Origin: Desulfotomaculaceae bacterium
GTDB lineage: Bacteria; Bacillota; Desulfotomaculia; Desulfotomaculales; Pelotomaculaceae
Direction: 5' to 3'
NCBI GenBank assembly: GCA_028696455.1
Contig: JAQVGZ010000013.1
Coordinates: forward strand, 1 to 44,031
Length of the DNA stretch: 44,031 nucleotides
The notes below the pieces were generated by a model. That model did no database searches and had not been told where the DNA came from. It saw only the letters and a list, made by a program, of their open reading frames with translations. Made by a program: the position numbers and the translations under genes. Of this stretch, positions 1 to 8,099 are shown one piece after another (position 1 is the stretch's first letter; each line of letters starts with the position of its first letter).

Positions 1-55
1 ATATTTTTAAAGTAACTAAGTCTTAGCCAACATTACTCACTTTTTATTAATGCGC

Positions 56-98
56 AAAAAGCTCGTAACCCCTTGTTTTAGGGACTTGCGAGCTTTTT
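56..98. terminator. Bidirectional hairpin terminator
   Basis: Arms AAAAAGCTCG (56-65) and CGAGCTTTTT (89-98) are perfectly complementary and end in a T-run on both strands. It would stop plus-strand transcripts entering from the left and back up the minus-strand terminator at 190-220. No convincing gene lies in 1-262; the short open frame there is made of these hairpins. Confidence 0.6.
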
Positions 99-189
99 TC
101 TTGTGTCTAAGTGTCAAAGACGGGATTATATCATCTTTCACTACTTGCCAAGCTATATTTTTCGCACTCCGTCGTAGCTTAATGGTCGT

Positions 190-220
190 AAAAAAGCCAC
201 CTCGGATAAATAAGGTGGCT
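190..220 (-). terminator. Terminator of the D-2-hydroxyacid dehydrogenase gene
   Basis: On the minus strand AGCCACCT pairs with AGGTGGCT around a 10-base loop, followed by six T. It lies about 40 bases past the stop codon of the dehydrogenase gene, so it marks the end of this minus-strand unit. Confidence 0.8.
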
Positions 221-262
221 CTCTCATGCCTTTCATTGAAACACTAGATTGTCAGTTCTAGC

Positions 263-1264
263 CTATTTAAGACCTTTATATTGAGTGGCAAACCCTGGAG
301 CTACACTAATTAATGGCTCTCCTTTTATAAACCGGTCAATATTTTCTACAAATATTGAGCCGAAACGCTCTGCGTACATATCTGTCCAACTGGAAATATG
401 AGGTGAGATAAAAATGTTTTTAGCTTCCCACAACTCGTCGTCCGAAGGTAAAAAAGATGGAAGTGGTTTTTTAATCCAGTGTGTATCATTGGCAGCGCCT
501 GCAATCCAACCTTCACTCAGTGCCTTAATCAGATCTTCTTTAATTACCAGCGAACCCCGAGCACAGTTAATAAAATAAGCAGTAGGCTTCATTAATTTAA
601 ACCGCTCCTCGTTCATCATGCCCAGAGTCTCCTTGGTTTCGGGACAAGACAGCACTACAAAATCACTTATTTTCAATACCTCTTCAAACTGACTGCTTAA
701 ATACATTTTATCAACAAAAGGAATATCCATTATCATTATATCGGTTCCGACAACATTCATACCAAAGGCTTTTGCCCTCTTCGCTATTTCCCGACCTATA
801 CCGCCAAGACCAATAATCCCCAGGGTTTTTCCGTATAATTCCTGGCCTTGAATACGCTCAAATTTTTTTTCTTTTTGATTATCCCACATTTGAGTGTACT
901 TTTTAGTAGCATTCAACATCAAACCCAGGGTGAATTCGGCTATAGGTATACCCGAACCACCCGGCAAATGGACCAGGGGAACATCTGCGGGAAGCAAACC
1001 CGCTTTCTCCCAATGATCTACCCCTGAACTGTATGTCATCAACCATTGCAGGTTTTTCATTTGCGGAATCTCTACTATTAGTGGCCATGTTCCAATAATA
1101 TGGGCATCCATTGCGCCATCCGGCAATGAAACTTCATTATAGGCTAATAACAAACGGATCTCACCACTGGCAACTTTCTCTGGAAACCTATTTTTAATCT
1201 GATCTGCATACTTATGGGCCTCTTCCTGTACTATAAGAATATTTAACGGATTAAATCCCGACAT
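263..1264 (-). CDS. D-2-hydroxyacid dehydrogenase family protein
   Basis: NAD(P)-dependent oxidoreductase of the D-isomer 2-hydroxyacid dehydrogenase family, expected to interconvert a 2-oxo acid and its D-2-hydroxy acid in the cytoplasm. Counting from an upstream TTG at 1279, the Rossmann motif GLGGIG is near residues 157-162, with Asp180 ending the second strand (NAD preference). The catalytic Arg is in CARGS (about 241) and the catalytic His in SPHIS (about 294). The glutamate that normally precedes the Pro of the DVFxxEP motif appears to be Lys here (DTHWIKKP), which is unusual. I chose the ATG at 1264 because GGGAGG sits 7-8 bases upstream; the TTG at 1279 overlaps that site. It is the last gene of the minus-strand ligase/IOR region, so an aryl- or alkyl-pyruvate substrate is plausible. 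Substrate is not determined. Confidence 0.85.
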   Translation of the reverse strand: MSGFNPLNILIVQEEAHKYADQIKNRFPEKVASGEIRLLLAYNEVSLPDGAMDAHIIGTWPLIVEIPQMKNLQWLMTYSSGVDHWEKAGLLPADVPLVHLPGGSGIPIAEFTLGLMLNATKKYTQMWDNQKEKKFERIQGQELYGKTLGIIGLGGIGREIAKRAKAFGMNVVGTDIMIMDIPFVDKMYLSSQFEEVLKISDFVVLSCPETKETLGMMNEERFKLMKPTAYFINCARGSLVIKEDLIKALSEGWIAGAANDTHWIKKPLPSFLPSDDELWEAKNIFISPHISSWTDMYAERFGSIFVENIDRFIKGEPLISVAPGFATQYKGLK

Positions 1265-1388
1265 CACGACACCTCCCAAATAGATTTAGATAGCTTTTTA
1301 TAAAGGTAACGTCATTCTAACTGCCTATGGTCTATCACAAACACTTTAGCTCACCGATATAATAAAACTTGCTTGATACCAATTCATT

Positions 1389-1422
1389 TAGACCAAACAT
1401 TCTGATAGACCAAACATTCTGA
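1389..1422. repeat. Perfect 17-bp tandem duplication
   Basis: TAGACCAAACATTCTGA occurs twice head to tail (1389-1405 and 1406-1422). It lies in the 321-bp gap (1265-1585) between the hydroxyacid dehydrogenase and the upstream ligase gene. Apart from this I see nothing recognisable in the gap. It may be a duplicated protein site or a slippage product. Confidence 0.8.
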
Positions 1423-1585
1423 ATATTTTTATGGCAAAATACCCTTTTACCTGAGGACACCCATTATTTTAAGCAACCTTAAACATATCTGAACCGATAA
1501 TCTGTCTTTTGGCTTAAAAGTATTATTGCCAAGTAATTTATCAGTCTTATCGGCGTTTAATTACAAATTAATCTGAAAGTCCCCA

Positions 1586-3163
1586 CTACCCAATAGTTAC
1601 TTCCTTTTTACCGATATACTTTTCACGTATTACTTGTTTTTGAATCTTCCCGGTCGGGTTACGCGGCACTTCATCAAAAACGACTTTTTCCGGCCATTTA
1701 TATTTGGCTAAGCCTGCGTTCTTGCATTGCTCGACCACTTCTTCCGCAGTCATTGTTTCTCCTTCCTTAAGTGTCACAATGGCCATAGCTATCTCTACCA
1801 ACCGCTCGTGTGGATAGCCTATGATAGCAACATCCTGGATTTTGGGATGTTTAAACAATACTGCCTCAATTTCTACGGGGAAGATATTTTCGCCGCCCCT
1901 GATGATCAGGTCTTTTTTCCTGTCGGCTATATAGATAAAGCCATCTTCGTCTGCTCTTACCAGGTCACCGGTATAGAGCCAACCATCTTTCACTGTCTTA
2001 GCGGTCATTTCAGGGTTAGAGAAGTACTCCTTCATCAACCGTGGCCCTTTAAGAAGCAATTCCCCTACTTCTCCTACAGGGACGTCAACTCCATTTTCGT
2101 CGACTACACGAGTCTCAAGGTTAAAGGTACCTTTTCCAATTGAACCCGGCCGGTCAAGAACATCATCATGGTATAAGTTTAGTGAGCCTCCGCCGCCGCC
2201 CTCTGTAATACCATAAATATTACCGGTCTTAAATGGGAAATATTTCTTGATATCCTGATATAAAACAGGGGGTACAGGCTGCGCGCCAATTAATAAAGAA
2301 CCAGTAAATTGGGAGAAATCGTACTGCGTTATATCGATATCTCCTTTTTTAATAGCATTAATTATATCGGACATGGTTGGCACTGTAATCCAGCCGTTAT
2401 TCACTTTTTCCTCTACAATACAATCCAGCATCCACTTTGGTTGGAGTCCATTCAGGATAGCAATTTTACCACCAGCAAGGTAACTGGGGAAAGAAAGGAA
2501 GAAACTACCGCTATGATAAAACGGGTGAGGTGCTAAATATACAGTTCCTTTGCCTTCATCATAAGTCAGAGCGTTGGCAATACCTATCTCGTATAGGGTT
2601 TTATGGGCCTGAAATACGGGCTTAGGCGCCCCCGTGGTGCCGGATGTAAACATAAGCTCCGCGCAATGGTCATCATCCACGTCTATCAGAATGTCCTCTG
2701 AACTAGAGCTTTGAAGCACACTGTCATAGGATATCATATCACTGGGAGTTTGTTTACCAATACAAATATAGTGTTTAATGGTCTCCATATCGCCCTGGAT
2801 AGGCTGGACCTTTGGTAAAAAGCCTTCTTCCAAAATAAATGCCGTTGGGTTACAAGCCTTAGATGCATACAGTATATCCTGGCTAGCAAAACGGAAGTTT
2901 AGGGGAACAGGTGTAGCTCCTAACCTTAAGATACCATGAAAAGTAACATACCATTCCAAACTATTCATTTGCAGGTGAAGGACAAAATCACCTTTTTTGA
3001 CCCCGCAATTGTTTTGAAGATAGTTTGCTACTTTATTTGTTTCTTCATTAAACTCTTTCCATGTAAGAGACCTTCTTTTGTTATCGGTAAAGGTACGTTC
3101 AATTAAGAACTCTTGTGTAGGATATTTTTTGGCATTAATAAGACCATATCTTGAAAAATTCAT
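1586..3163 (-). CDS. AMP-forming acyl-CoA synthetase (ligase A)
   Basis: ANL-superfamily adenylate-forming enzyme that would activate a carboxylic acid to its CoA thioester via an acyl-AMP. The 525 residues are normal for the family. Visible motifs are the phosphate-binding loop FTSGTTGAPK (172-181), YGITEG (317-322), YTGD (397-400), the hinge region DRKKDLIIRGGENIFP (414-429) and the catalytic lysine in PTGKIQK (Lys506). The loop continues KPV where most relatives have KGV. The ATG at 3163 has a run of six G about 8 bases upstream. A sigma-54 promoter with paired dyads lies 350-500 bp upstream, matching that of ligase B at 6202-7788. The neighbouring IOR genes suggest an aromatic or branched acid, but the substrate cannot be read from the sequence. 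Confidence 0.88.
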   Translation of the reverse strand: MNFSRYGLINAKKYPTQEFLIERTFTDNKRRSLTWKEFNEETNKVANYLQNNCGVKKGDFVLHLQMNSLEWYVTFHGILRLGATPVPLNFRFASQDILYASKACNPTAFILEEGFLPKVQPIQGDMETIKHYICIGKQTPSDMISYDSVLQSSSSEDILIDVDDDHCAELMFTSGTTGAPKPVFQAHKTLYEIGIANALTYDEGKGTVYLAPHPFYHSGSFFLSFPSYLAGGKIAILNGLQPKWMLDCIVEEKVNNGWITVPTMSDIINAIKKGDIDITQYDFSQFTGSLLIGAQPVPPVLYQDIKKYFPFKTGNIYGITEGGGGGSLNLYHDDVLDRPGSIGKGTFNLETRVVDENGVDVPVGEVGELLLKGPRLMKEYFSNPEMTAKTVKDGWLYTGDLVRADEDGFIYIADRKKDLIIRGGENIFPVEIEAVLFKHPKIQDVAIIGYPHERLVEIAMAIVTLKEGETMTAEEVVEQCKNAGLAKYKWPEKVVFDEVPRNPTGKIQKQVIREKYIGKKEVTIG

Positions 3164-3516
3164 ATATTATCCCCCCAACAGTTTTTTAAAATGCCCTAAA
3201 GCAATTAACGTGAGTCATATAGTAAAGTAAATTTCACCTACCCAAAATTTACCACAAGGTATACTACTGTATCTATTCCAATAACCGTCTACCTATTTTT
3301 ACATTTTTGAACCTCAATCTTTGTATTCCTTAAACCTATACACCTCCCACTACTTTTTTGAATATGATTATTATTAGCTAGTTAAAAAATAATTTAAACA
3401 TAATTAATGTTATGAATTTTCAAGCAAATATAGATACTCCTTGCATAACTAATTCCTTATAATGAGTCCCCATCCAATTTATACAAATACATCTCACTTA
3501 TTCAAAATGATGTAAG

Positions 3517-3532
3517 TGCAAATAGCATACCA
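3517..3532 (-). promoter_or_regulatory. Sigma-54 (-24/-12) promoter for ligase A
   Basis: The minus strand reads TGGTATGCTATTTGCA. It has the GG and GC dinucleotides exactly 10 bases apart and matches the sigma-54 consensus TGGCACG-N4-TTGCW at most positions. It lies downstream of two dyads (3586-3599 and 3652-3665), as expected for enhancer-driven sigma-54 transcription. The start would be near 3505, leaving a leader of about 340 bases before the ligase ATG. The rest of the 3164-3516 interval is AT-rich and shows no gene. Confidence 0.65.
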
Positions 3533-3585
3533 ACCCTCTAACGTCTTATTACCGCTTCAATCTTCTGAATCTTTAGATAATTGAG

Positions 3586-3678
3586 GGTCAATTTTGACCA
3601 TAGAAACAAACCGCTTAACTGTTTATTGGCATTAATTCAGGACTTTTTAAGGGTCAAAATTGACCTTTATTCTTGACC
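3586..3678 (-). promoter_or_regulatory. Paired GGTCAA-N2-TTGACC dyads (upstream activator sites)
   Basis: GGTCAATTTTGACC (3586-3599) and GGTCAAAATTGACC (3652-3665) are the same dyad, GGTCAA-N2-TTGACC, with centres 66 bp apart. An extra half site TTGACC lies at 3673-3678. The proximal dyad is about 61 bp upstream of the -24 GG. The same pair with nearly the same spacing stands before ligase B (8100-8181). Probable binding sites for a sigma-54 enhancer-binding protein; no such regulator gene is in the window. Confidence 0.6.
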
Positions 3679-3682
3679 TTTT

Positions 3683-3728
3683 TATCGCTTCGATGGGGAT
3701 CATACCCCCCACCGAAGTTCGAGCGATA
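3683..3728. other. Long imperfect hairpin at the iorB 3' end
   Basis: TATCGCTTCG-A-TGGGG (3683-3698) pairs with a C-run, CCGAAG and AGCGATA (3705-3728). It begins immediately after the iorB stop codon. On the minus strand it is followed by A-rich rather than T-rich sequence, so it is not a standard intrinsic terminator. It may protect the iorA-iorB transcript 3' end. Confidence 0.5.
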
Positions 3729-3729
3729 C

Positions 3730-4326
3730 CTAATTATTAGGAACGGTCATTTCCCGCCCGGCCTGAAAAGCCTTTACATTCAAATCCTTGAACTTCGCCG
3801 GTACGAGATCCCCTACGGCCTGCACCCAGACTTCTACCGGCTCATCCAGGCGGGCGGACAGCGCACCCAGCAGCACCACCCCGGCCAGAGCTAGGTTGCC
3901 CAGTTCAAGCGCTTTGGCTGCGCCCTCGACCCAGCTTACTTGGCCGCCGGCCCCGGTCAGGATCGCCTCGATTTCCTTCTCTTCCGGATACTTCTCCTTA
4001 CCCAGGTTAACGGATGGCGGCATCACCCGGTGGCGGTTGATGATCGCGATTGCCCCCGGAGCTAGGTAATGAGGCCAGCGGGCTGCCTCCAGCATTTCAA
4101 AGGCTAAAAGGAAATCAGCGCCGCCCTCCTCAACCACTGGGGCATAGACCTTCTCTCCCCAGCGGACGTGACTCTCCACGGCGCCCCCACGCTGGGACAT
4201 GCCGTGTACCTCCGATTTCTTGACATCGTATCCGCAACGCCTTCCTACTTCCGCCAGGATGTTACTGACCAAAATAGTACCCTGGCCACCAACTCCAGCA
4301 AACAGGAAATCTATTTTCTTTTTCAT
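3730..4326 (-). CDS. iorB: Indolepyruvate:ferredoxin oxidoreductase, beta subunit
   Basis: Small (gamma-type 2-oxoacid oxidoreductase) subunit of IOR, which oxidatively decarboxylates aryl pyruvates to aryl-acetyl-CoA and reduces ferredoxin. The 198-residue protein starts KKKIDFLFAGVGGQG, the typical GxGGQG opening of this domain. SEVHGMSQRGG, characteristic of the family, follows near residue 40. The ATG at 4326 overlaps the iorA stop codon (ATGA) and has a GGGGGG ribosome site, so the two subunits are translationally coupled. Longer readings of this frame upstream lie inside iorA and are not used. Both subunits are visibly more GC-rich than the ligase and Rnf genes around them. Confidence 0.92.
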   Translation of the reverse strand: MKKKIDFLFAGVGGQGTILVSNILAEVGRRCGYDVKKSEVHGMSQRGGAVESHVRWGEKVYAPVVEEGGADFLLAFEMLEAARWPHYLAPGAIAIINRHRVMPPSVNLGKEKYPEEKEIEAILTGAGGQVSWVEGAAKALELGNLALAGVVLLGALSARLDEPVEVWVQAVGDLVPAKFKDLNVKAFQAGREMTVPNN

Positions 4327-6095
4327 TGGTCGGTCCCCCCTTCCTTGTTCTGCGGGCCAATTGCGCCTTGGCTGCAAATGGTGGCACAGAATCCGCAACC
4401 GATGCAAAGTTCGGCGTTGATGCTTACGCCTCCCTCAACCTTGGTGATGGGAGAGCAGCCAATACGGATACAATTACCGCACTCGTTGCATTTTTCCACG
4501 TCGACCACCAAGGCCGGCTTCCGCTCCCGTATATTCAGCACGCAGGGATACTGGGCCAAGATTAACGAGGGCTCTTTAGACTGCACATGATCCTTGATGG
4601 TATCCACAACAGTTCTGAATTCATACGGGTTCACCACATCTACCTTCTTAAAGCCGATACCGCGAGCCAATTCGTCGATTTTAATCACCGGAGTATCCGC
4701 GCCCTGCAAGGTCTTGCCCGTGCCGGGGTTATCCTGGTGACCGGTCATGGCCGTCACCCGGTTATCCACAACGATCACTGTGCTGGTACTGTTGTTATAC
4801 TTGAGGCTGATCAGAGGAGCCACACCGGCATGGAAGAAGGTAGAGTCGCCGATCACGGCCACCGTCCGGTCCTTCACGCCCACCCGGTCAACTCCTTGCA
4901 CAACTCCAATGCTGGCGCCCATGCAGCCGCAGGTGTGCATGGCATTCAGAGGCGGCGCCGCGCCTAGTGTATAACAGCCAATATCGCCGAAAGCCGCTAC
5001 ATTCAGCCGCTGCAAGGCATAAAATAATCCTCGGTGGCCGCATCCCGGACAAAGCATTGGCGGCCGGCCGGGCAATTGGGGCATAGTAACGGCAGCAGTC
5101 GGTTGGTCCGGTCCGGGAATCAACCCGGCTTCCTGCGCACACCGGCGAATGCGTCCGGGGCTAAATTCTCCGATGTTGGGGAAAACGTCTTTGCCGCGGG
5201 TCTGGATACCCAGAAGCCGTACATGTTCCTCAATAAATGGGTCGAGTTCCTCGATTACCACTACTTGCTTCACCCTTCCGGCTAATTCCCGGATTAGCCC
5301 GTTAGGGAGCGGGTACACCATTCCAAGTTTTAAGAAGGTAGCGTTAGGGAACACTTCCCTGGCGTACTGGTATACGACACCGGAAGTAATTACCCCGATT
5401 TGGTCGTCACCCGGCTCGATACGATTCAGCGGAGTCGTTTCGGCAAACTCAGCCAGCTTTTTCAACCGCTCTTCTATTACCGGATGCCGCGGACGGGCAT
5501 AAGCCGGCACCATCACATATTTGGATGCATTGCGCTCATAAGCAACCGGCTCGGCCGGGGCTTCGTCAGCCACTGGATCCTCCATCTCGACGAGGCTCAG
5601 TGAATGGGAGAGCCTGGTTGTGGTCCGCACGACCACAGGTGTATCAAAAGTTTCACTGATTTCCAGGGCCACTTTTACCGATTCCTTGGCCTCTTCGGAG
5701 TCAGAAGGCTCTAGCATGGGTACCTTGGCGAACCGGGCGTAATGCCGATTGTCCTGCTCGTTCTGAGAGCTGTGCATACCGGGGTCATCAGCATTAATGA
5801 CCACCAGGCCGCCCTTCATGCCGGTGTAAGAAGTGTAAAACAGAGCCTCGGCTGCCACGTTCATGCCCACGTGCTTCATGGCAACCAGGGCACGCCCGCC
5901 GGCGTAGGCAGCGCCGGCCCCCACATCAAAGGCAACCTTTTCGTTGGTCGACCACTCGGCGTAAACGCCGGGATATTTGCTGAAATTATCGATTATCTCC
6001 GTGCTGGGAGTTCCCGGATAAGCGGCCCCAATCTTGATTCCGGCTAAATAGGCTCCGTAAGCAAAAGCCTCGTTGCCGGACATAATCTTTTTCAT
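4323..6095 (-). CDS. iorA: Indolepyruvate:ferredoxin oxidoreductase, alpha subunit
   Basis: Large catalytic subunit of IOR (590 residues from the ATG at 6095). The N-terminal pyrimidine-binding domain opens KKIMSGNEAFAYGAYLAG and holds AAYPGTPSTEI. The TPP-binding domain begins at CPGCGHRG near residue 355 and includes GDSTFFHAG and DNRVTAMTGHQDNPG. The C-terminus carries two [4Fe-4S] sets, CNECGNCIRIGC and CIGCGFCATIC. A ribosome site GGTGG lies 8 bases before the ATG; the in-frame TTG at 6113 would precede it and is rejected. The gene follows ligase B by about 100 bp and is probably in the same sigma-54-driven operon. Substrates of characterised homologues are indolepyruvate, phenylpyruvate and hydroxyphenylpyruvate. 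The exact substrate here is inferred only from the family. Confidence 0.95.
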   Translation of the reverse strand: MKKIMSGNEAFAYGAYLAGIKIGAAYPGTPSTEIIDNFSKYPGVYAEWSTNEKVAFDVGAGAAYAGGRALVAMKHVGMNVAAEALFYTSYTGMKGGLVVINADDPGMHSSQNEQDNRHYARFAKVPMLEPSDSEEAKESVKVALEISETFDTPVVVRTTTRLSHSLSLVEMEDPVADEAPAEPVAYERNASKYVMVPAYARPRHPVIEERLKKLAEFAETTPLNRIEPGDDQIGVITSGVVYQYAREVFPNATFLKLGMVYPLPNGLIRELAGRVKQVVVIEELDPFIEEHVRLLGIQTRGKDVFPNIGEFSPGRIRRCAQEAGLIPGPDQPTAAVTMPQLPGRPPMLCPGCGHRGLFYALQRLNVAAFGDIGCYTLGAAPPLNAMHTCGCMGASIGVVQGVDRVGVKDRTVAVIGDSTFFHAGVAPLISLKYNNSTSTVIVVDNRVTAMTGHQDNPGTGKTLQGADTPVIKIDELARGIGFKKVDVVNPYEFRTVVDTIKDHVQSKEPSLILAQYPCVLNIRERKPALVVDVEKCNECGNCIRIGCSPITKVEGGVSINAELCIGCGFCATICSQGAIGPQNKEGGTDQ

Positions 6096-6201
6096 ACCAC
6101 ACCCACCTTTCAAATTTATTTATTAATCGAAACAACTTAGGCCCCTAAAGTATCATAAATCACTCCTTCCTTGAATGTAAATAACTAATCCTTCACTATT
6201 T

Positions 6202-7788
6202 TTACATTGAGTCGCTCCATTTACCGTATTTTTCTCTCAAGACACGATGCAGGATTTTTCCTGTGCCGGTCCGGGGCATCTCTTCTTCGGTAATGAAGTA
6301 AATCTTTCTGGGCCGCTTGTATCCGGCAATCTTGTCTTTAGTGAAAGCGATAAGCTCCTGAGCAAGTTCATCTCCTGCCTGGTATCCTTCATGCAGAATA
6401 ACAATACCTATCACGAGCTCGCCCCATTTCTGATCGGGGACACCTATTACCGCCACATCTTTGACTGCCTGGTGGGCACCCAGGGCATTTTCCACTTCTG
6501 TCGGATAGATATTTTCACCGCCGGAAATAATCATATTCGCTTTCCGGTCGACCAGGTAGTAATAGCCCTCTTCGTCCCGCCTGGCCATATCCCCTGCGGT
6601 GCACCACTCTCCGTGAAAAACCTCCCTGGTCTTGTCAGGATCTTTCCAATACTCCTTAAATATTCCTGGCGAACGGCTGTATAGTTCGCCAACCTCCCCG
6701 TCCCTCACTTCGTTGCCGTCTTCATCCAGTAACTTGATTTGGTCAGTACCGTAAATCTCCTTACCGATGGAACCCAGCTTTTTGAACTGATCTTCCGGCC
6801 GGAGATAAGTGACCAGGGACGCTTCCGTCGAGCCGTATGCTTCCCACAGTTCAGCCGACTTAAAATAATCCATAATGGCCACCTTCAAATCCCGCCGTGC
6901 AGGAGCCGAAGAAATGAGGAGTTGCCGGACACTGCTGATATCATACTTTTGCTTTACTTCATCAGGCAAGGCCAAGATCATAATATAGTGGGTGGGCACC
7001 AGGGAAGTAAAGGTAACTTTATATTCAGCAATGGTCTTTAAAAGGTCTTCCGCATCGAAGCTGATCATGTTGTAAATCATTACCGGCGCGCTGACATAAG
7101 TGTAACAAAAAGAGTAATATATGGAGTTAACATGGCACGTTGGCATAACCAGCATGGGTTTGTCGGTAGGCCGCACCCCCATGCTAATGTTGCTGAGCAG
7201 ATACTGGCCAATGTAATTTTCGTGGGTCCTAACGACCCCCTTAGGCTTACCGGTAGTTCCAGATGTGTACATGATGGTCCAGGGATCGGCGGTATCCACT
7301 ACAGTATCCGGCTCGGCCGGGTCCCCCTGCGCCATAACTTCCTCGTAATTGATATATCCTTCCGGTGTCTCTCCGTCCCCCAGGTAAATAAAATTCCCCC
7401 CGGGAATGGTTGTTAGGCCTTCGCGGACACTGTTAACCCCTTCCACAAAAGGCTCCTCGACGATAAAGGCCTTACATTCCGCATGGTTAACGATGTACTC
7501 ATAATCCATCGGCGCCAAGCGGAACATAATCGGAACAGCAATCTGGCCCCCCTTGGCGCAAGCAGCGTAAATCTCCATCCATTCCACCCGGTTATAGGCA
7601 AGCACAGCCACCCGGTCGCCGTAGCCAACACCCATACTTTTTAATGCGTTGGCAAGACGACACGACCGCTCGTTCCACTCCCGAAAGGTCAACTGTTTAA
7701 ACTTGTCCTGACAACCCAGTTTATCAGGGTAATTGCGTGCGTTCACCTTAAGCACCACCCCGACGTGCATCCATTTGCTAACCGTCAT
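6202..7788 (-). CDS. AMP-forming acyl-CoA synthetase (ligase B)
   Basis: ANL-superfamily CoA ligase of 528 residues. Motifs are MYTSGTTGKPKG (around 168-179), AYGSTEAS, the hinge region DRKANMIISGGENIYPTEVE, and the C-terminal catalytic lysine in TGTGKILHR. The ATG at 7788 has AGGAG about 8 bases upstream. It overlaps the stop of a short upstream frame (ATGA), suggesting translational coupling. It is the first substantial gene of the unit that continues into iorA and iorB, and the sigma-54 promoter at 8032-8047 lies about 245 bp upstream. The product is a free acid activator; arylacetate would fit its IOR partners, but medium-chain or branched acids are equally possible from sequence. Confidence 0.88.
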   Translation of the reverse strand: MTVSKWMHVGVVLKVNARNYPDKLGCQDKFKQLTFREWNERSCRLANALKSMGVGYGDRVAVLAYNRVEWMEIYAACAKGGQIAVPIMFRLAPMDYEYIVNHAECKAFIVEEPFVEGVNSVREGLTTIPGGNFIYLGDGETPEGYINYEEVMAQGDPAEPDTVVDTADPWTIMYTSGTTGKPKGVVRTHENYIGQYLLSNISMGVRPTDKPMLVMPTCHVNSIYYSFCYTYVSAPVMIYNMISFDAEDLLKTIAEYKVTFTSLVPTHYIMILALPDEVKQKYDISSVRQLLISSAPARRDLKVAIMDYFKSAELWEAYGSTEASLVTYLRPEDQFKKLGSIGKEIYGTDQIKLLDEDGNEVRDGEVGELYSRSPGIFKEYWKDPDKTREVFHGEWCTAGDMARRDEEGYYYLVDRKANMIISGGENIYPTEVENALGAHQAVKDVAVIGVPDQKWGELVIGIVILHEGYQAGDELAQELIAFTKDKIAGYKRPRKIYFITEEEMPRTGTGKILHRVLREKYGKWSDSM

Positions 7789-8006
7789 TTCTTATCTCCT
7801 CCTGGATTTGGTAAACAAAAATTAGGTAAAATTCCGTTCACCCGATATTGTAAAAAAAGGTTTACCTGGTCAGGCATTTCTGTGTGCCAGGGCATAACTA
7901 CGAACTCTTCTTTTTTCTGATGCCTCCTTGCTGATATCCAGGGCATGAACCGTTTGTTCTTTAGAAGCACACACTCCTCCTTGAGTAAAATTTTATCAAG
8001 TATCAT
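7785..8006 (-). CDS. Small upstream ORF coupled to ligase B (uncertain)
   Basis: An open frame of about 73 codons from ATG at 8006, or shorter from a later ATG. It lies just downstream of the predicted sigma-54 start site and ends in TGA overlapping the ligase B ATG. AAGGAGGAG inside it could serve a later GTG start. The predicted peptide (ILDKILLKEECVLL at its start) is not one I recognise and has no clear domain. It could be a leader peptide that couples translation, or simply an open leader. Confidence 0.3.
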   Translation of the reverse strand: MILDKILLKEECVLLKNKRFMPWISARRHQKKEEFVVMPWHTEMPDQVNLFLQYRVNGILPNFCLPNPGGDKK

Positions 8007-8031
8007 TCCAAACCCTTGTTTAAAAATATAA

Positions 8032-8047
8032 AGCAAAATTCATGCCA
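8032..8047 (-). promoter_or_regulatory. Sigma-54 (-24/-12) promoter for ligase B-iorAB
   Basis: The minus strand reads TGGCATGAATTTTGCT. It has TGGCA at -24, TTGCT at -12 and GG/GC exactly 10 bases apart, an almost full consensus match. Predicted start is near 8020. Together with the two dyads upstream it forms the same module as at 3517-3665. Confidence 0.7.
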
Positions 8048-8099
8048 CGTCTGGAATATGCTTCCACGTTGAAATCTTCTGAATCGTTAGAATATTTAG

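Noticed and set aside
50-247. Open frame at the left end
   Set aside because: It is composed of two terminator hairpins and shows no protein-like pattern.
1389-1422. CRISPR array
   Set aside because: Only two adjacent copies without spacers, and no cas genes in the window.
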